Under the pieces are notes generated by a model. The model worked only from the letters and a program-made list of their open reading frames with translations, searched no databases and had not been told where the DNA came from. Positions 36,701-45,856 of a stretch of 64,000 nt of DNA are shown here, one piece after another. Source of the DNA: Paenibacillus camelliae (GTDB taxonomy: Bacteria; Bacillota; Bacilli; Paenibacillales; Paenibacillaceae); contig NZ_JAMBNY010000005.1 in NCBI RefSeq assembly GCF_023715345.1, forward strand, positions 1 through 64,000, read 5' to 3'. The position numbers and the translations under genes were made by a program. Within the stretch, counting starts at the first letter, position 1. Every line of letters begins with the position of its first letter.

Positions 36701-37294
36701 ATGAAAAACATTGATTGGAGCCCTTGGCTTATCCGGATGAGCCAGGGTGATAAGGAAGCTTTTCGGATGGTATATGAGGAGACGCGAGATCATGCCTATC
36801 GGTTAATCTACTATCTTACTTCCAGCAAGGAAGATGCCCCGGACATTATGAGCGAGGTATACATAGAATTGCTGAAAAGTGCAGGCAATTACCGACCAGA
36901 GCAGTCTTTTAAGGCGTGGTTCAACGGATTAATTGTCAGGCAGGTGAGAAATTGGAACCGTAAGAGCTGGCGGCTTTATCGCATTGTAGAGAAGGTAAAG
37001 CTTATGACAGACACTTCGCATGATCGAGCATCAGAAGCCCAGTTTTCCGCGATTAGTGATCAGCTGGAGCTGTATCCCATCCTGAGAAAGCTTCCTCTTA
37101 AAACAAGAGAAGTGATTGTTCTACGGTATTATCAGGATTGTTCATTAGAAGAAATTGCCGCCTTATTAAATATTCCTTTAGGCACAGTTAAGTCTAGGCA
37201 TCATCATGCCCTGAAGCAGCTGCGCCGATATTTTGAACAAATCCAAGGTAGAAAGGAGCAGAATGATTATGTCTATCGAGAAGCAACTAAGTGA
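36701..37294 (+). CDS. ECF-type RNA polymerase sigma factor
   Basis: 197 residues. Sigma-70 region 2 (~20-85; YEETRDHAYRLIYYLTSSKEDAPDIMSEVYIELLK) and region 4 (~125-185; LPLKTREVIVLRYYQDCSLEEIAALLNIPLGTVKSRHHHALKQLRR) are present with no region 3, as in ECF factors. GGAGGG lies 8 bp before the ATG. The following gene, overlapping by about 30 bp, encodes a single-pass membrane protein that fits the anti-sigma position. The triggering signal is unknown. Confidence 0.93.
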   Translation: MKNIDWSPWLIRMSQGDKEAFRMVYEETRDHAYRLIYYLTSSKEDAPDIMSEVYIELLKSAGNYRPEQSFKAWFNGLIVRQVRNWNRKSWRLYRIVEKVKLMTDTSHDRASEAQFSAISDQLELYPILRKLPLKTREVIVLRYYQDCSLEEIAALLNIPLGTVKSRHHHALKQLRRYFEQIQGRKEQNDYVYREATK

Positions 37295-38240
37295 AGTATT
37301 CAAGCATAATGAGGCTTCCCTGCAATGCCCACCTTCATTGGATAATCGTATTATGGCGGAATATGAACAGGCGGCAATGGATAAGGGGAGAAATGTAAAG
37401 ATGATGAAAAAAGGACGTTTACCGAAAGTCGCACTAATTGCTATCATTGTCGTTTTATTATGCGGATTTGCCTATGGAAGCAAACTTTTATTTTCAAATG
37501 CTACGGATAAGCTTAGCTATCAATTATATTCTAGTGATGCGTTCCATCTGAATGAAGAGACTTTCCAGAATGCTAGAGCAACTCTTAAAGAAGTGCGATC
37601 TCAGCTGTTACCAGGTGAAACGGCAGTTGTTTACCTGCCTGAAATAATAAAAGACGTCCCGCTATATGGTGTTTTTAATCCTGATTACAACACTGATATA
37701 CACGAGTGGCAGCAGGTTTTAGAGGAGCAAGGAGTAACAGAGAAACTTCCTGCCTCATTACTTGATGGTGTTTATCAATTTGAAGGAGGTGCATTAAACA
37801 ATCTGTTTTATCCCTTGATTGGTTGGGATCAAGATGAACTGTTAGCAGAGATGGAAGCTGAGAAAAAGACAAGTAACAACGAACAGCCAATATGGCGATT
37901 AACTGATCTTACGACTAATCTCAGCATGTCTTCCTACAGTTCAATATATAAAGCTGAAAATGGAAAAGCTATTTATCTTTCTTGTCAAATTTTTGATCAA
38001 TCCGTCTTTAAAATCGATGCTTATACCTTGCCTACCAACGATGTTGAAGAGCTTAATCTAAATGGTAAAAAAGCTCACTACACTAAAAACAACCAATCTC
38101 TGTTAGCTGAGAGTGGTGTGCTGCAGAGTGTAATGTGGTTGGCAGAAAAGGACGGAAAGTCAATTATGTATACCATAGAATCTGATTCGCCAGACATATC
38201 GAAGGAAACGCTAATTGAGGCTGCAAAGAGCTTACCTTAA
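37263..38240 (+). CDS. Putative membrane anti-sigma factor
   Basis: About 325 residues: a cytoplasmic N-terminus of ~50 residues (including CPPSLDNRIMAEYEQAA), one membrane helix (VALIAIIVVLLCGFAYG) and an extracytoplasmic domain of ~250 residues I do not recognise. The overlap with the ECF sigma gene and this topology suggest it binds and inhibits that sigma factor until a surface signal arrives. No zinc-binding HxxxCxxC motif is visible, so it is not a ZAS-type anti-sigma. ATG 37263 and 37269 are both possible after AAAGGAG. Confidence 0.75.
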   Translation: MIMSIEKQLSEVFKHNEASLQCPPSLDNRIMAEYEQAAMDKGRNVKMMKKGRLPKVALIAIIVVLLCGFAYGSKLLFSNATDKLSYQLYSSDAFHLNEETFQNARATLKEVRSQLLPGETAVVYLPEIIKDVPLYGVFNPDYNTDIHEWQQVLEEQGVTEKLPASLLDGVYQFEGGALNNLFYPLIGWDQDELLAEMEAEKKTSNNEQPIWRLTDLTTNLSMSSYSSIYKAENGKAIYLSCQIFDQSVFKIDAYTLPTNDVEELNLNGKKAHYTKNNQSLLAESGVLQSVMWLAEKDGKSIMYTIESDSPDISKETLIEAAKSLP

Positions 38241-38340
38241 ATGGATTCAGAGGAGTTTAGAGTTTAAGTGTAATCTGCCCAGTTAACTAAGTCCAGTTTA
38301 AATGAATCTTACAACAGATAAGAGTTAATGATTTATATAG

Positions 38341-38372
38341 AAAGGCGGAGCATTTTTGCTCCGCCTTTTTAT
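38341..38372 (+). terminator. Bidirectional terminator
   Basis: Perfect 12-bp arms AAAGGCGGAGCA and TGCTCCGCCTTT around TTTT, with T and A runs on both flanks. It serves the anti-sigma gene and the convergent mazF. Confidence 0.9.
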
Positions 38373-38385
38373 ACTTAATTCCATA

Positions 38386-38721
38386 TCAAGCAAGGATTGA
38401 GCGTACATTACGAAGAATACGAATAAAAAATTCAGACTCAGTAGAAATATGATCAACAATTTTGATTTTACGACGTCGTACATCTAGACTCTTAAATTGA
38501 TCGGTAAGTACAACACCTGAAAAAGCATGTCCATCAGGAATAATGACTTCAAAAGCATAGTCTTTCGATTGGTTAGTAATAGGGCAGACCACGGCGAAAC
38601 CAGTTATTTCATTAAAATCGTATTCTGAAAGTACAATAGCTGGACGTCGACCAGCCTGTTCTCGTCCAGCTTGTGGATCGAAGTACAACCAAATTAAATC
38701 GCCTCGTGAAGGAACGTTCAA
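38386..38721 (-). CDS. mazF: MazF-type endoribonuclease toxin
   Basis: 111 residues. Strong family resemblance: GDLIWLYFDPQAGREQAGRRPAIVLS, then CPITNQSKDYAFEV and GVVLTDQFKSLD, matching the E. coli MazF (ChpAK) layout. It cleaves mRNA at short sequence motifs when the antitoxin is degraded. It overlaps the upstream mazE gene by 4 bp (ATGA), so the two are coupled. The conserved Arg of the AGRRPA segment and the Thr of TNQSK are present, so the toxin looks intact. Confidence 0.94.
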   Translation of the reverse strand: MNVPSRGDLIWLYFDPQAGREQAGRRPAIVLSEYDFNEITGFAVVCPITNQSKDYAFEVIIPDGHAFSGVVLTDQFKSLDVRRRKIKIVDHISTESEFFIRILRNVRSILA

Positions 38722-38990
38722 ATTAACTCGTCTCCTTCGATATCCAAATCTATTTCATCATGCCTTTGTGAATTTGTTTGGACCTTAGACAGAAGTTGTT
38801 TAAGATGTGAGCGTAACTCCTCAGATGTTTCTTGCACAGCAATGGGTCTAAGTAAAATATGATTTTCTGGTGTGAGTATGGCCTCGAGCTCTGATCCTTC
38901 GGTTAGATTCAGGCGCTTAATAAATTGATTAGGAATACGAACGCCGTTACTGTTTCCCCACTTACTAAGTGTTACTGTAGTCACAATCAT
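38718..38990 (-). CDS. mazE: MazE-type antitoxin
   Basis: About 90 residues. N-terminal AbrB-like swapped-hairpin DNA-binding domain (VTLSKWGNSNGVRIPNQFIKRLNLTEGSELEA) and an acidic C-terminal tail expected to wrap MazF. ATG 38990 is chosen because AAAGGACGTG lies just upstream; the frame runs nine codons further without a site. It is the first gene of the pair and probably autoregulates through the palindrome at 39039-39061. Confidence 0.93.
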   Translation of the reverse strand: MIVTTVTLSKWGNSNGVRIPNQFIKRLNLTEGSELEAILTPENHILLRPIAVQETSEELRSHLKQLLSKVQTNSQRHDEIDLDIEGDELI

Positions 38991-39038
38991 CACGTCCTTT
39001 CTGTTATCTTTAGTCAATTATATCGCACCCCTCCACAT

Positions 39039-39061
39039 TTGTATATCTACAGGATATACAA
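39039..39061. promoter_or_regulatory. Palindromic operator of mazEF
   Basis: Perfect 9-bp arms TTGTATATC and GATATACAA with a 5-bp spacer. On the minus strand it overlaps the expected -35 region, with TATAAT about 17 bp downstream (near 39018-39023). Confidence 0.6.
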
Positions 39062-39109
39062 AACGATTGATTTTGATGCAAATTATGTAAAATAGTAAAG
39101 CTTATAATT

Positions 39110-39128
39110 ATGACATCCATGCTGTCAT
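39110..39128. promoter_or_regulatory. Inverted repeat at epoxide hydrolase promoter
   Basis: ATGACA and TGTCAT with a 7-bp spacer lie immediately after a TATAAT (39103-39108), about 50 bp before the epoxide hydrolase start. The placement fits a repressor site. Confidence 0.45.
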
Positions 39129-39177
39129 GATTGGTTTGTTATTCTTGGATGACAAACTAATCGAAGGGAGCTTTATG

Positions 39178-40359
39178 ATGTCTATATTGAAGGATCTGAA
39201 AGAAAACAATAGTCATGCAGAAGAAATTCGTCCATTTCGTATTCACGTTACCGACGAAGAGATTGCAGATTTGCGTGAGCGTCTTGGTCGCACTCGTTTA
39301 TCTGAGCTACCGGATACAGGGTGGGAGCGAGGTGTACCACTATCGTATGTCACAGAACTAAAGAATGATTGGCAGAATCATTTCGATTGGCGCAAATACG
39401 AAAGTCGATTGAATCAATGGCCACAGTTCATCACGGAGGTTGATGGGCAACCTATTCACTTCTTACACATCCGATCGTCTGAAGCGGATGCCAAGCCATT
39501 AATGCTTATTCACGGCTGGCCAGGATCCTTTGTAGAATTTCTTGACGCCATTGGCCCGCTAACGAATCCTCGAGCGCACGGTGGGGAGCCTAAGCAAGCT
39601 TATCATCTCGTTATTCCATCGATACCAGGATTTGGCTACTCTATTCCTTTACGTGCTACTGGCTGGACACCTGCTCGAATAGCTTCAGCATTTATCCAGC
39701 TTATGGATCGACTTGGCTATACTCACTACGGTGTACAAGGAGGAGACACAGGAGCCTTCATCGCCCCAGAAATGGCACGACAGGCGCCTGATCGTTTACT
39801 TGGAATCCACCTCAATGCACTATTAACCTTTCCTTCTGGAGAGGAAGGTGAGTTGAATGGCTTGACGGAAGAAGAGCAGCAGCGGCTGGCGCGAATGGAG
39901 AGCTTTAACGATGGCTATCTGCAAATTCAATCGAAAAGCCCGAATACGCTCGCATATGCGCTGCATGATTCACCAGTGGGCCAATTGGCGTGGATTGCAG
40001 AAATATTCAAAAAGTGGAGCTATCCAGTCGATGCGCTTGCAGAACAGTCTATTGATCGAGACCTACTATTGACCAATATCAGCTTGTATTGGTTCAGCTG
40101 CACATCGGGTTCATCCGCGCAGGTTTATTATGAATCAATGAATGATCCGATGGCATGGATTCCAAAAGACCCAGTATCTGTTCCAACAGGAGTACTCGTA
40201 TCTCGTTCGCATGATACCTCCATTAGAAGCTTCGCAGCAAGGGATTTTAACATCGTACACTGGGTGGAATACTCCGAAGGAGGACATTTCTTCGCGCTGG
40301 AGCAGCCGCAGCTTTTTGTAGAGGATGTGCGACAATTTTTCACTCGCGTATGTAAGTAA
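39178..40359 (+). CDS. Epoxide hydrolase (alpha/beta hydrolase with EHN domain)
   Basis: About 393 residues. The N-terminal EHN lid (~15-125; FRIHVTDEEIADLRERLGRTRL) is followed by an alpha/beta-hydrolase core with oxyanion HGWPGSFVEF and nucleophile Asp190 in VQGGDTGAFIA; the catalytic His is near EGGHFFALEQP. It resembles microsomal-type epoxide hydrolases, which convert epoxides to diols through an ester intermediate. ATG 39178 is preferred after GAAGGGAG; 39175 is equally close. It stands alone with its own promoter. The physiological substrate is unknown. Confidence 0.93.
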   Translation: MSILKDLKENNSHAEEIRPFRIHVTDEEIADLRERLGRTRLSELPDTGWERGVPLSYVTELKNDWQNHFDWRKYESRLNQWPQFITEVDGQPIHFLHIRSSEADAKPLMLIHGWPGSFVEFLDAIGPLTNPRAHGGEPKQAYHLVIPSIPGFGYSIPLRATGWTPARIASAFIQLMDRLGYTHYGVQGGDTGAFIAPEMARQAPDRLLGIHLNALLTFPSGEEGELNGLTEEEQQRLARMESFNDGYLQIQSKSPNTLAYALHDSPVGQLAWIAEIFKKWSYPVDALAEQSIDRDLLLTNISLYWFSCTSGSSAQVYYESMNDPMAWIPKDPVSVPTGVLVSRSHDTSIRSFAARDFNIVHWVEYSEGGHFFALEQPQLFVEDVRQFFTRVCK

Positions 40360-40394
40360 ACAAGTGCTTGCTTTCATCATTGTATGATGAAGTT

Positions 40395-40427
40395 GAAGCT
40401 CCCGAGCGGTCACGCAACGGGAGCTTC
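40395..40427 (+). terminator. Hairpin after epoxide hydrolase
   Basis: Perfect 10-bp arms GAAGCTCCCG and CGGGAGCTTC with a 13-nt loop. The following GATATTTG is only weakly T-rich. Confidence 0.6.
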
Positions 40428-40503
40428 GATATTTGATGCGGCAAATTAGCGAAGAGTTTAGTATGCTAGTAATAGATGATAAAACTGTATGGTGGTGAGG
40501 ACA

Positions 40504-41397
40504 ATGAGACTAGACCGTATGCTTGCGATTACGCTAGAGCTAATGACAAAGAAACGGATTAGAGCATCTGAGATCGCATCGAGATTCGAGGTTTCGACTC
40601 GTACGATATACCGTGACATAGAATTAATTAACCAGGCGGGAATTCCTGTTACTTCATTTACAGGTGCGGACGGAGGCTTTGAGCTTATGGACGGTTTTTT
40701 CATGTCCAAGCAGCACTTTACAGTTGAGGATTTCTCCGTCATTTATCAGCTACTACAAAGCCTAGAGGAAGCAATGGGCAATCAATATACGCAAGTAAAG
40801 CATAAGCTTGCCAGCTTGCACCCGAACGTGGCAATGCCTAACCAGCTGAATGATAATCTCATTCGTATCACTTCAACGAAGGAAGAAGCCGAGCTTGTGC
40901 GCAAGATCAATCAGGCTGTAAAGCGGAGCTTAGTAATAACTTTCACCTATGTCAATGCAACGGGAGACGAGACAGAGAGAAGGGTCGAACCTAACCATCT
41001 CTTCTGGGAAGGTGGAGCATGGTATGTGGAAGGCTATTGCTTAAACAGAAATGCTAACCGTATGTTTCGGGTTTCACGAATGTCCAATCTGTGGCTGACG
41101 GAGGAAAGCTTTCGTGTAAGAGAGGAGCAAGCTATAGGACATATCTTTCCAAGCAAGGGCTATCAAGCGCATTTACGCTTTGAGCTTACCGCTCAGCCTC
41201 GGGTGTATGAACAATTTCGAGACGAATGCCAAAGATTTGACGATCGAATTGAGGTAAGAACAACCTTTTATCATTTAAATTATGCCTTATCTGTTATCCT
41301 TAGCTACGGATCAAAGGTAATGGTACTGTCGCCTCCTGAACTAAAGGACGCACTACTAGAAGAGATCGAACATATTAAAAAGCGTTATACTGACTAG
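40504..41397 (+). CDS. HTH/WYL-domain transcriptional regulator (YafY-like)
   Basis: About 297 residues. The N-terminal DeoR-type helix-turn-helix (RLDRMLAITLELMTKKRIRASEIASRFEVSTRTIYRDIELINQAGIPVTSFTGADGGFEL) is followed by a WYL ligand-binding domain (~140-220; residues VEPNHLFWEGGAWYVEGYCLNRNANRMFRVSRM). WYL proteins often sense nucleotides or other small ligands. ATG 40504 is used with GGTGAGG upstream. It may control the epoxide hydrolase upstream, but a terminator-like hairpin separates them. Target not determined. Confidence 0.88.
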   Translation: MRLDRMLAITLELMTKKRIRASEIASRFEVSTRTIYRDIELINQAGIPVTSFTGADGGFELMDGFFMSKQHFTVEDFSVIYQLLQSLEEAMGNQYTQVKHKLASLHPNVAMPNQLNDNLIRITSTKEEAELVRKINQAVKRSLVITFTYVNATGDETERRVEPNHLFWEGGAWYVEGYCLNRNANRMFRVSRMSNLWLTEESFRVREEQAIGHIFPSKGYQAHLRFELTAQPRVYEQFRDECQRFDDRIEVRTTFYHLNYALSVILSYGSKVMVLSPPELKDALLEEIEHIKKRYTD

Positions 41398-41485
41398 AAA
41401 ACATACAATAATATTACATGATAATCCCCCCTCAATTCGTACCCTTATATGGTAATACTACAATTCTCAAATATCTCCAGTTTCA

Positions 41486-41514
41486 TTTCAAATACATTCA
41501 TAGTATGGTATAAA
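41486..41514 (+). promoter_or_regulatory. Possible SigA promoter of exopolysaccharide operon
   Basis: TTTCAA, 17 bp, TATAAA, about 67 bp upstream of the first gene. The -35 match is weak. Confidence 0.35.
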
Positions 41515-41580
41515 TGGTATCAGAATATGTCGATCTTTGTCGATTCATAGTAAGAGCTTCTGAGAAAGGAGCGATTGGAT

Positions 41581-42705
41581 TTGCGTCTAACCATAAATAT
41601 TATTCTTTGTTCTATTCTGGTCCTCAGCGTCTTACTGCTTGCTGCATGTGGAAGTAATGTGTCGGTGAAGCAAGCTGCACTGCCTCCATATCAATATAGT
41701 GTTAACAGCGATAGCCAGCGCGACGATAGAAAGCAGCTGCTGCAGCAATTTGTTGCCAATAAGCTTACTGGTAGTCATGGCATCTATACCAATTACATAG
41801 ATACAGCGCAAAATGAGCTTGCCGCAACCGGGCATGAGGTGCTAAGTGAATCGATGGGGTTATTAATGAGGGTTTATGCACTGACTCGCGACCAGATTCA
41901 GTTTGATAAAGCATGGGAGCTTGCCGAGCAGACCTTTGCGATGGAGAGCGGATTTAGCTATCGCTTCAGTCCTAAGCTGAATAAATTGTACTCCGTCAAT
42001 GCGGCGGTCGATGACCTCAGAATGATAAGAGCACTTTATGAGGCCGAGGAAGCCTTTGCCAATAAACGTTACGGAGAATTAGCTGATAAGCTTAGCGCTC
42101 GCTTTATGAAGCACAATGTTCGCGATGGCAAGCTGTTTGACTTTTACGACAACGAGCATAACATGACGAACGCATTCATTACGCTGTGCTATATCGATCT
42201 GCGTACACTACAGCTGACGCCAGAAGGAGACAAGAAGGATGTGCTCGCACAATCGATGCATTCCATCATACAGGGCGGATATTTATCTGATGATTTCCCG
42301 TTCTATGAAACGAGATACGATTATAGCTCTGAGCAATATGAATCGGATGAAATTCGTACGGTCGAGTCACTGCTTACGATTCTATCATTAGTAGAGGTAG
42401 GACAGCATCATCCGAAAAGCATCGACTTCATCAAGAAGCAGGTGCAGCAAGGAACGCTGTATGGCCGATATACCCGCGATGGGCAGCCTTTAACGACGAT
42501 TCAATCCACTGCGATCTATGCGATTACTGCTATGATCGGATCAATGCTTGGTGATCAAAGCCTCTATGAGGATAGCATGAGCAGAATGGAGCAGTTTCAG
42601 GTGCTTCAGCAGCAAAGCGAGCTATATGGGGCTTATGGTGATATCGAATCGCTGCAAGCATTTTCCTTCGATAATTTAATGGCCTTACTGGCATATGCAT
42701 ATTAA
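41581..42705 (+). CDS. ydaJ: Lipoprotein GH8-like glycan hydrolase (YdaJ type)
   Basis: About 374 residues. A lipoprotein signal ends in LVLSVLLLAACG. The rest is a helical (alpha/alpha)6-like domain resembling GH8/BcsZ enzymes of polysaccharide synthase operons (SESMGLLMRVYALTRDQIQFDKAWELAEQTF is the most telling stretch). In such operons this protein trims or helps release the nascent glycan outside the membrane. TTG 41581 is preferred because AAAGGAG lies 9 bp upstream; TTG 41575 is too close. It is the first gene of a six-gene operon equivalent to Bacillus ydaJKLMN and related to Listeria pss. The catalytic residues could not be confirmed by eye. Confidence 0.8.
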   Translation: MRLTINIILCSILVLSVLLLAACGSNVSVKQAALPPYQYSVNSDSQRDDRKQLLQQFVANKLTGSHGIYTNYIDTAQNELAATGHEVLSESMGLLMRVYALTRDQIQFDKAWELAEQTFAMESGFSYRFSPKLNKLYSVNAAVDDLRMIRALYEAEEAFANKRYGELADKLSARFMKHNVRDGKLFDFYDNEHNMTNAFITLCYIDLRTLQLTPEGDKKDVLAQSMHSIIQGGYLSDDFPFYETRYDYSSEQYESDEIRTVESLLTILSLVEVGQHHPKSIDFIKKQVQQGTLYGRYTRDGQPLTTIQSTAIYAITAMIGSMLGDQSLYEDSMSRMEQFQVLQQQSELYGAYGDIESLQAFSFDNLMALLAYAY

Positions 42706-42729
42706 CTACTAAGAAAAGGCTGGATAATT

Positions 42730-44184
42730 ATGAAGCTGAAGCAGCATCTTCTGAATATAGAGCAAAGCCGTTATGTAACGCCTGCCACGGTAAGCGCGAT
42801 GGGTGTGTTCCTTATTACGTTTTTTGCGTTATTTGTTCCGCCCTATATCGGGATGGCAGACAATGGTGACTATTTTCGGATACTGTACAGTAATGGATTG
42901 TATTTTCATGATCCGAGCTATGAGAGTCAGTACCTCGGCTACTTCGTGAAGCAATATGGCATATTGCAATATTTTAACGAAAACGGAGCAACGATATTTT
43001 CATCACAATCGCTATTTATTAAGCTTGCTCTTCATATCAATACATGGCTATTCAGCACTGAAATCTTCGATATACGGTTTCAGGCTGCCATTTACTTAAT
43101 GCTATATGTTATAGGGATTTATTTACTAGTAGAAGCATTGACGTGGAAGATTGAGAAGACCCGTGCTTATATCGTTAGCCTCGTTACGATATTTTTGTTC
43201 GCAGATACCGCTTATACCGCATACTTCAATTCGTTTTTTAGCGAAAGCGTCGTATTTATCGCATTGATCTATGCTGTAGCAGCAGGCCTGCTGATTTATC
43301 GGAGCAGGTATAACGATTACGTCATGCTCGCCATATTTACCGCTGCGAGTATACTGCTGACGACAAGCAAGCAGCAAAATGCACCCGTTGGTGTCATTAT
43401 AGCGGTAATGGGCATTCTATTAATTTTTATAAAGCGCAACAAGCTTCATAAAGTGTTAACGGTAGCATCACTTGTCATCATCCTAGGTGCTGGCGTAGGC
43501 TCCTATGTACTCATAAGCGATGAATTTAAAAACATTAACAAGTACCATGCGATGAATCGTGGCGTTCTGCTGCATTCATCAGATCCAGAGGCTGCACTAG
43601 AATCGTTTGCCATTGATAAGCAATTCGCTGTCCTTAACGGTGATATCTATTATTTGCCGTATACGACGATAGATGTAAACTCTGGCTTTTTGGTAGACAA
43701 CTTTTACGATAAATATGGTTATTTTTCGATTCTATTCTATTATGTAAAGCACCCCGACCAAGCGGTAGAGATGCTGAATATGGCAGCGAAAAATGGCTTT
43801 GCTATTCGTCCGCAAGCGATGGGGAATTATGAGCAGTCCGTTGGCAAGCCCTTCGGTGCTCAGACATCTTTTTTCTCGCTATATAGCGATCTAAAGCAGG
43901 CGATCGCGCCTAAAACATTCGGTTTCATTGTACTATGGATCATTGTCATCGTTGGATTATTCTCGCCATCCTTTATTGCAGCGTTAAAAACGAAGGACCG
44001 CAAGGCGATGATCCGTCTGCCGTTAATCGTGACACTTATCTTTATCGGATTATCAGCTATACTCGTATCCATTATTGGAGCGGGAGATGCGGATCTAGCG
44101 AAGCACCAGTTTTTGTTTACGGCATGCTTTGATGTCGTTACCTATATCGCAGTAACTAGCTGGATAGGGCGTCAATTGTGGTAG
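42730..44184 (+). CDS. Polytopic membrane protein, GT-C glycosyltransferase-like
   Basis: 484 residues, about 11 membrane helices. The first extracytoplasmic loop carries an acidic motif (GMADNGDYFRILY) as in GT-C enzymes that use lipid-linked sugars. Paenibacillus homologues are, as I recall, described as WsfD-like hexose transferases; this is family recall, not a search. It occupies the place where ydaK sits in Bacillus. It probably adds side-chain or modifying sugars to the exopolysaccharide on the outer face of the membrane. The ribosome binding site is weak (AAAAGG). Confidence 0.7.
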   Translation: MKLKQHLLNIEQSRYVTPATVSAMGVFLITFFALFVPPYIGMADNGDYFRILYSNGLYFHDPSYESQYLGYFVKQYGILQYFNENGATIFSSQSLFIKLALHINTWLFSTEIFDIRFQAAIYLMLYVIGIYLLVEALTWKIEKTRAYIVSLVTIFLFADTAYTAYFNSFFSESVVFIALIYAVAAGLLIYRSRYNDYVMLAIFTAASILLTTSKQQNAPVGVIIAVMGILLIFIKRNKLHKVLTVASLVIILGAGVGSYVLISDEFKNINKYHAMNRGVLLHSSDPEAALESFAIDKQFAVLNGDIYYLPYTTIDVNSGFLVDNFYDKYGYFSILFYYVKHPDQAVEMLNMAAKNGFAIRPQAMGNYEQSVGKPFGAQTSFFSLYSDLKQAIAPKTFGFIVLWIIVIVGLFSPSFIAALKTKDRKAMIRLPLIVTLIFIGLSAILVSIIGAGDADLAKHQFLFTACFDVVTYIAVTSWIGRQLW

Positions 44185-44206
44185 CAGAGAAGAGGTGATG
44201 TACAGC

Positions 44207-45841
44207 ATGAGCCACAAAAATTTTTGGTTTCTCATAATATTCAGCATCATCGTCCTTTGGCACGGCAGCGCGCTAGTTTCCTATGCGGCAGAGCTTCAGA
44301 CAATCGTTAACGAAGCTACAGAGCAAAATGAGCAAGTATTCTATGCAGCAGATTCTAGGACGCAAGTAACCGAAGCTATGGAGCAGCAAGCACCGAATGT
44401 GCTGCTTGTATATGACAGTCTTGCAGTTGGCAGTGCGAAGGAAGGCAATGTTGATGCGCTTAAGCGCCTGCTCGGTGGCATGGGAGCAGCGGTGAAGATC
44501 GTTGACGCAGAGCGATACGTGTCAGGCACGATGGAGTCATACTCGCATGTCATCCTCCTGCGCAATCATGCAGCTTGGAGCTATGACACAGAAGAACTCA
44601 TGCAGGAGCTGGCGCAGTATGAGGGGGGCTACCTGCATATCGGCCCAGGCCCAACCGAGCAGCTGGCTACGGCGCTCAATCTTGAGCTGAAGGCGCAGCT
44701 GCCTATTACAATCAGGATGAAGATGGATGCCTTTAGCGACACGATTACACTAGACAACGATAAGCTATTCGTAGCTTCAAGTGCTACCAAGGCGCACACC
44801 TATGGTAGCCTACAGTACGGCGATGAAAGTACGGACACTTCATATGGAGCAAGACAAGGTAGATTTGCCTATATCCCCTTCTACTATAAAGGAGATATGA
44901 GCGAGTGGGCGGCGGGTTATGTACTTAACGATTGGCTTAATATAGAGCAGCAAGGACATGTATATGTGCTGCTAACAGAGGTGTACCCTTTCTCCGACTT
45001 GGACATGCTTAGGGAGCTTAGTGATCGACTGTATGAAGCGGGTATTCCATTTATCGTTAGCACGAAGCCGCTGTTCAGTAACTTTGATTACCCTGCAGCC
45101 AAGCGATATGTCGAAACGCTGAGATACCTGCAAGCTCGCAATGGCAGCATCCTCATTGATGCACCTGCGGTTGCGGATACGATTAGTGCGGATCTGTCCG
45201 TGCTAACAGATAATATAACATCCTATATTCACTTTTTAGCTGAGCATGACGTTGCACCGCTTGGAGCAACGGCGGAAATGTACTGGTTTCAGGATCAATA
45301 CTACACGGCTGAAGGGCTCGACTTCTACGATTCGGTCATTATGCTGCCTAATGTAAAAGTGATGAGCAATATGCCGACCGATACACTATCAGCCTATTCC
45401 TCCTCGCTCTATAGCATCAACGTAGACGAATGGCAAACCTATGCGAGGAGTCAACAGGTCATATCTACTATGCCGTTCAATATTGCACTAACCTTGGACA
45501 TGCAGGAGGAGCTTGATGTGCTGGAGCAGCAGCTCACATGGCTAACGAAGTCATGGACTGCCTATAGCGACTATAAGGCAGGCAACCATCGTGTAATAAC
45601 GGACAAGGACGAGATTGTTGCCAAGCAGGGCCGGTTGAGAATCAATGGAGAGGCGGTTGTACTGCAGGAGGCATACGATTCGATTAGCTCTGAGCATGTT
45701 TACATCGAGAAGCAGGAGGAAAGCCTTAAGCAGCTATTCACCGTTCAGAACAGAATTTTTATCGTATTGATTGCTGTGGTGCTCGTCATCTTTTTCGTAT
45801 TTATTATGATTGGCTATCGCATGTACAAAAAAAATATATGA
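44207..45841 (+). CDS. ydaL: DUF2334 deacetylase-like protein (YdaL type)
   Basis: About 544 residues: signal peptide or anchor (NFWFLIIFSIIVLWHGSALVSYA), an N-terminal domain of Rossmann-like appearance (NVLLVYDSLAVGSAKEG), a DUF2334 polysaccharide-deacetylase-like barrel (~260-470; YVLLTEVYPFSDLDMLRELSDRLYEAGIPFIVSTKP) and a C-terminal membrane helix. The usual Asp-Asp of NodB deacetylases is not obvious at VYPFSDLDML, so activity may differ. ATG 44207 has AAGAGGTG 9 bp upstream; ATG 44198 is the alternative. It lies between the GT-C protein and the GT2 synthase. Confidence 0.8.
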   Translation: MSHKNFWFLIIFSIIVLWHGSALVSYAAELQTIVNEATEQNEQVFYAADSRTQVTEAMEQQAPNVLLVYDSLAVGSAKEGNVDALKRLLGGMGAAVKIVDAERYVSGTMESYSHVILLRNHAAWSYDTEELMQELAQYEGGYLHIGPGPTEQLATALNLELKAQLPITIRMKMDAFSDTITLDNDKLFVASSATKAHTYGSLQYGDESTDTSYGARQGRFAYIPFYYKGDMSEWAAGYVLNDWLNIEQQGHVYVLLTEVYPFSDLDMLRELSDRLYEAGIPFIVSTKPLFSNFDYPAAKRYVETLRYLQARNGSILIDAPAVADTISADLSVLTDNITSYIHFLAEHDVAPLGATAEMYWFQDQYYTAEGLDFYDSVIMLPNVKVMSNMPTDTLSAYSSSLYSINVDEWQTYARSQQVISTMPFNIALTLDMQEELDVLEQQLTWLTKSWTAYSDYKAGNHRVITDKDEIVAKQGRLRINGEAVVLQEAYDSISSEHVYIEKQEESLKQLFTVQNRIFIVLIAVVLVIFFVFIMIGYRMYKKNI

Positions 45842-45856
45842 GATAGGAGGGTGCAA

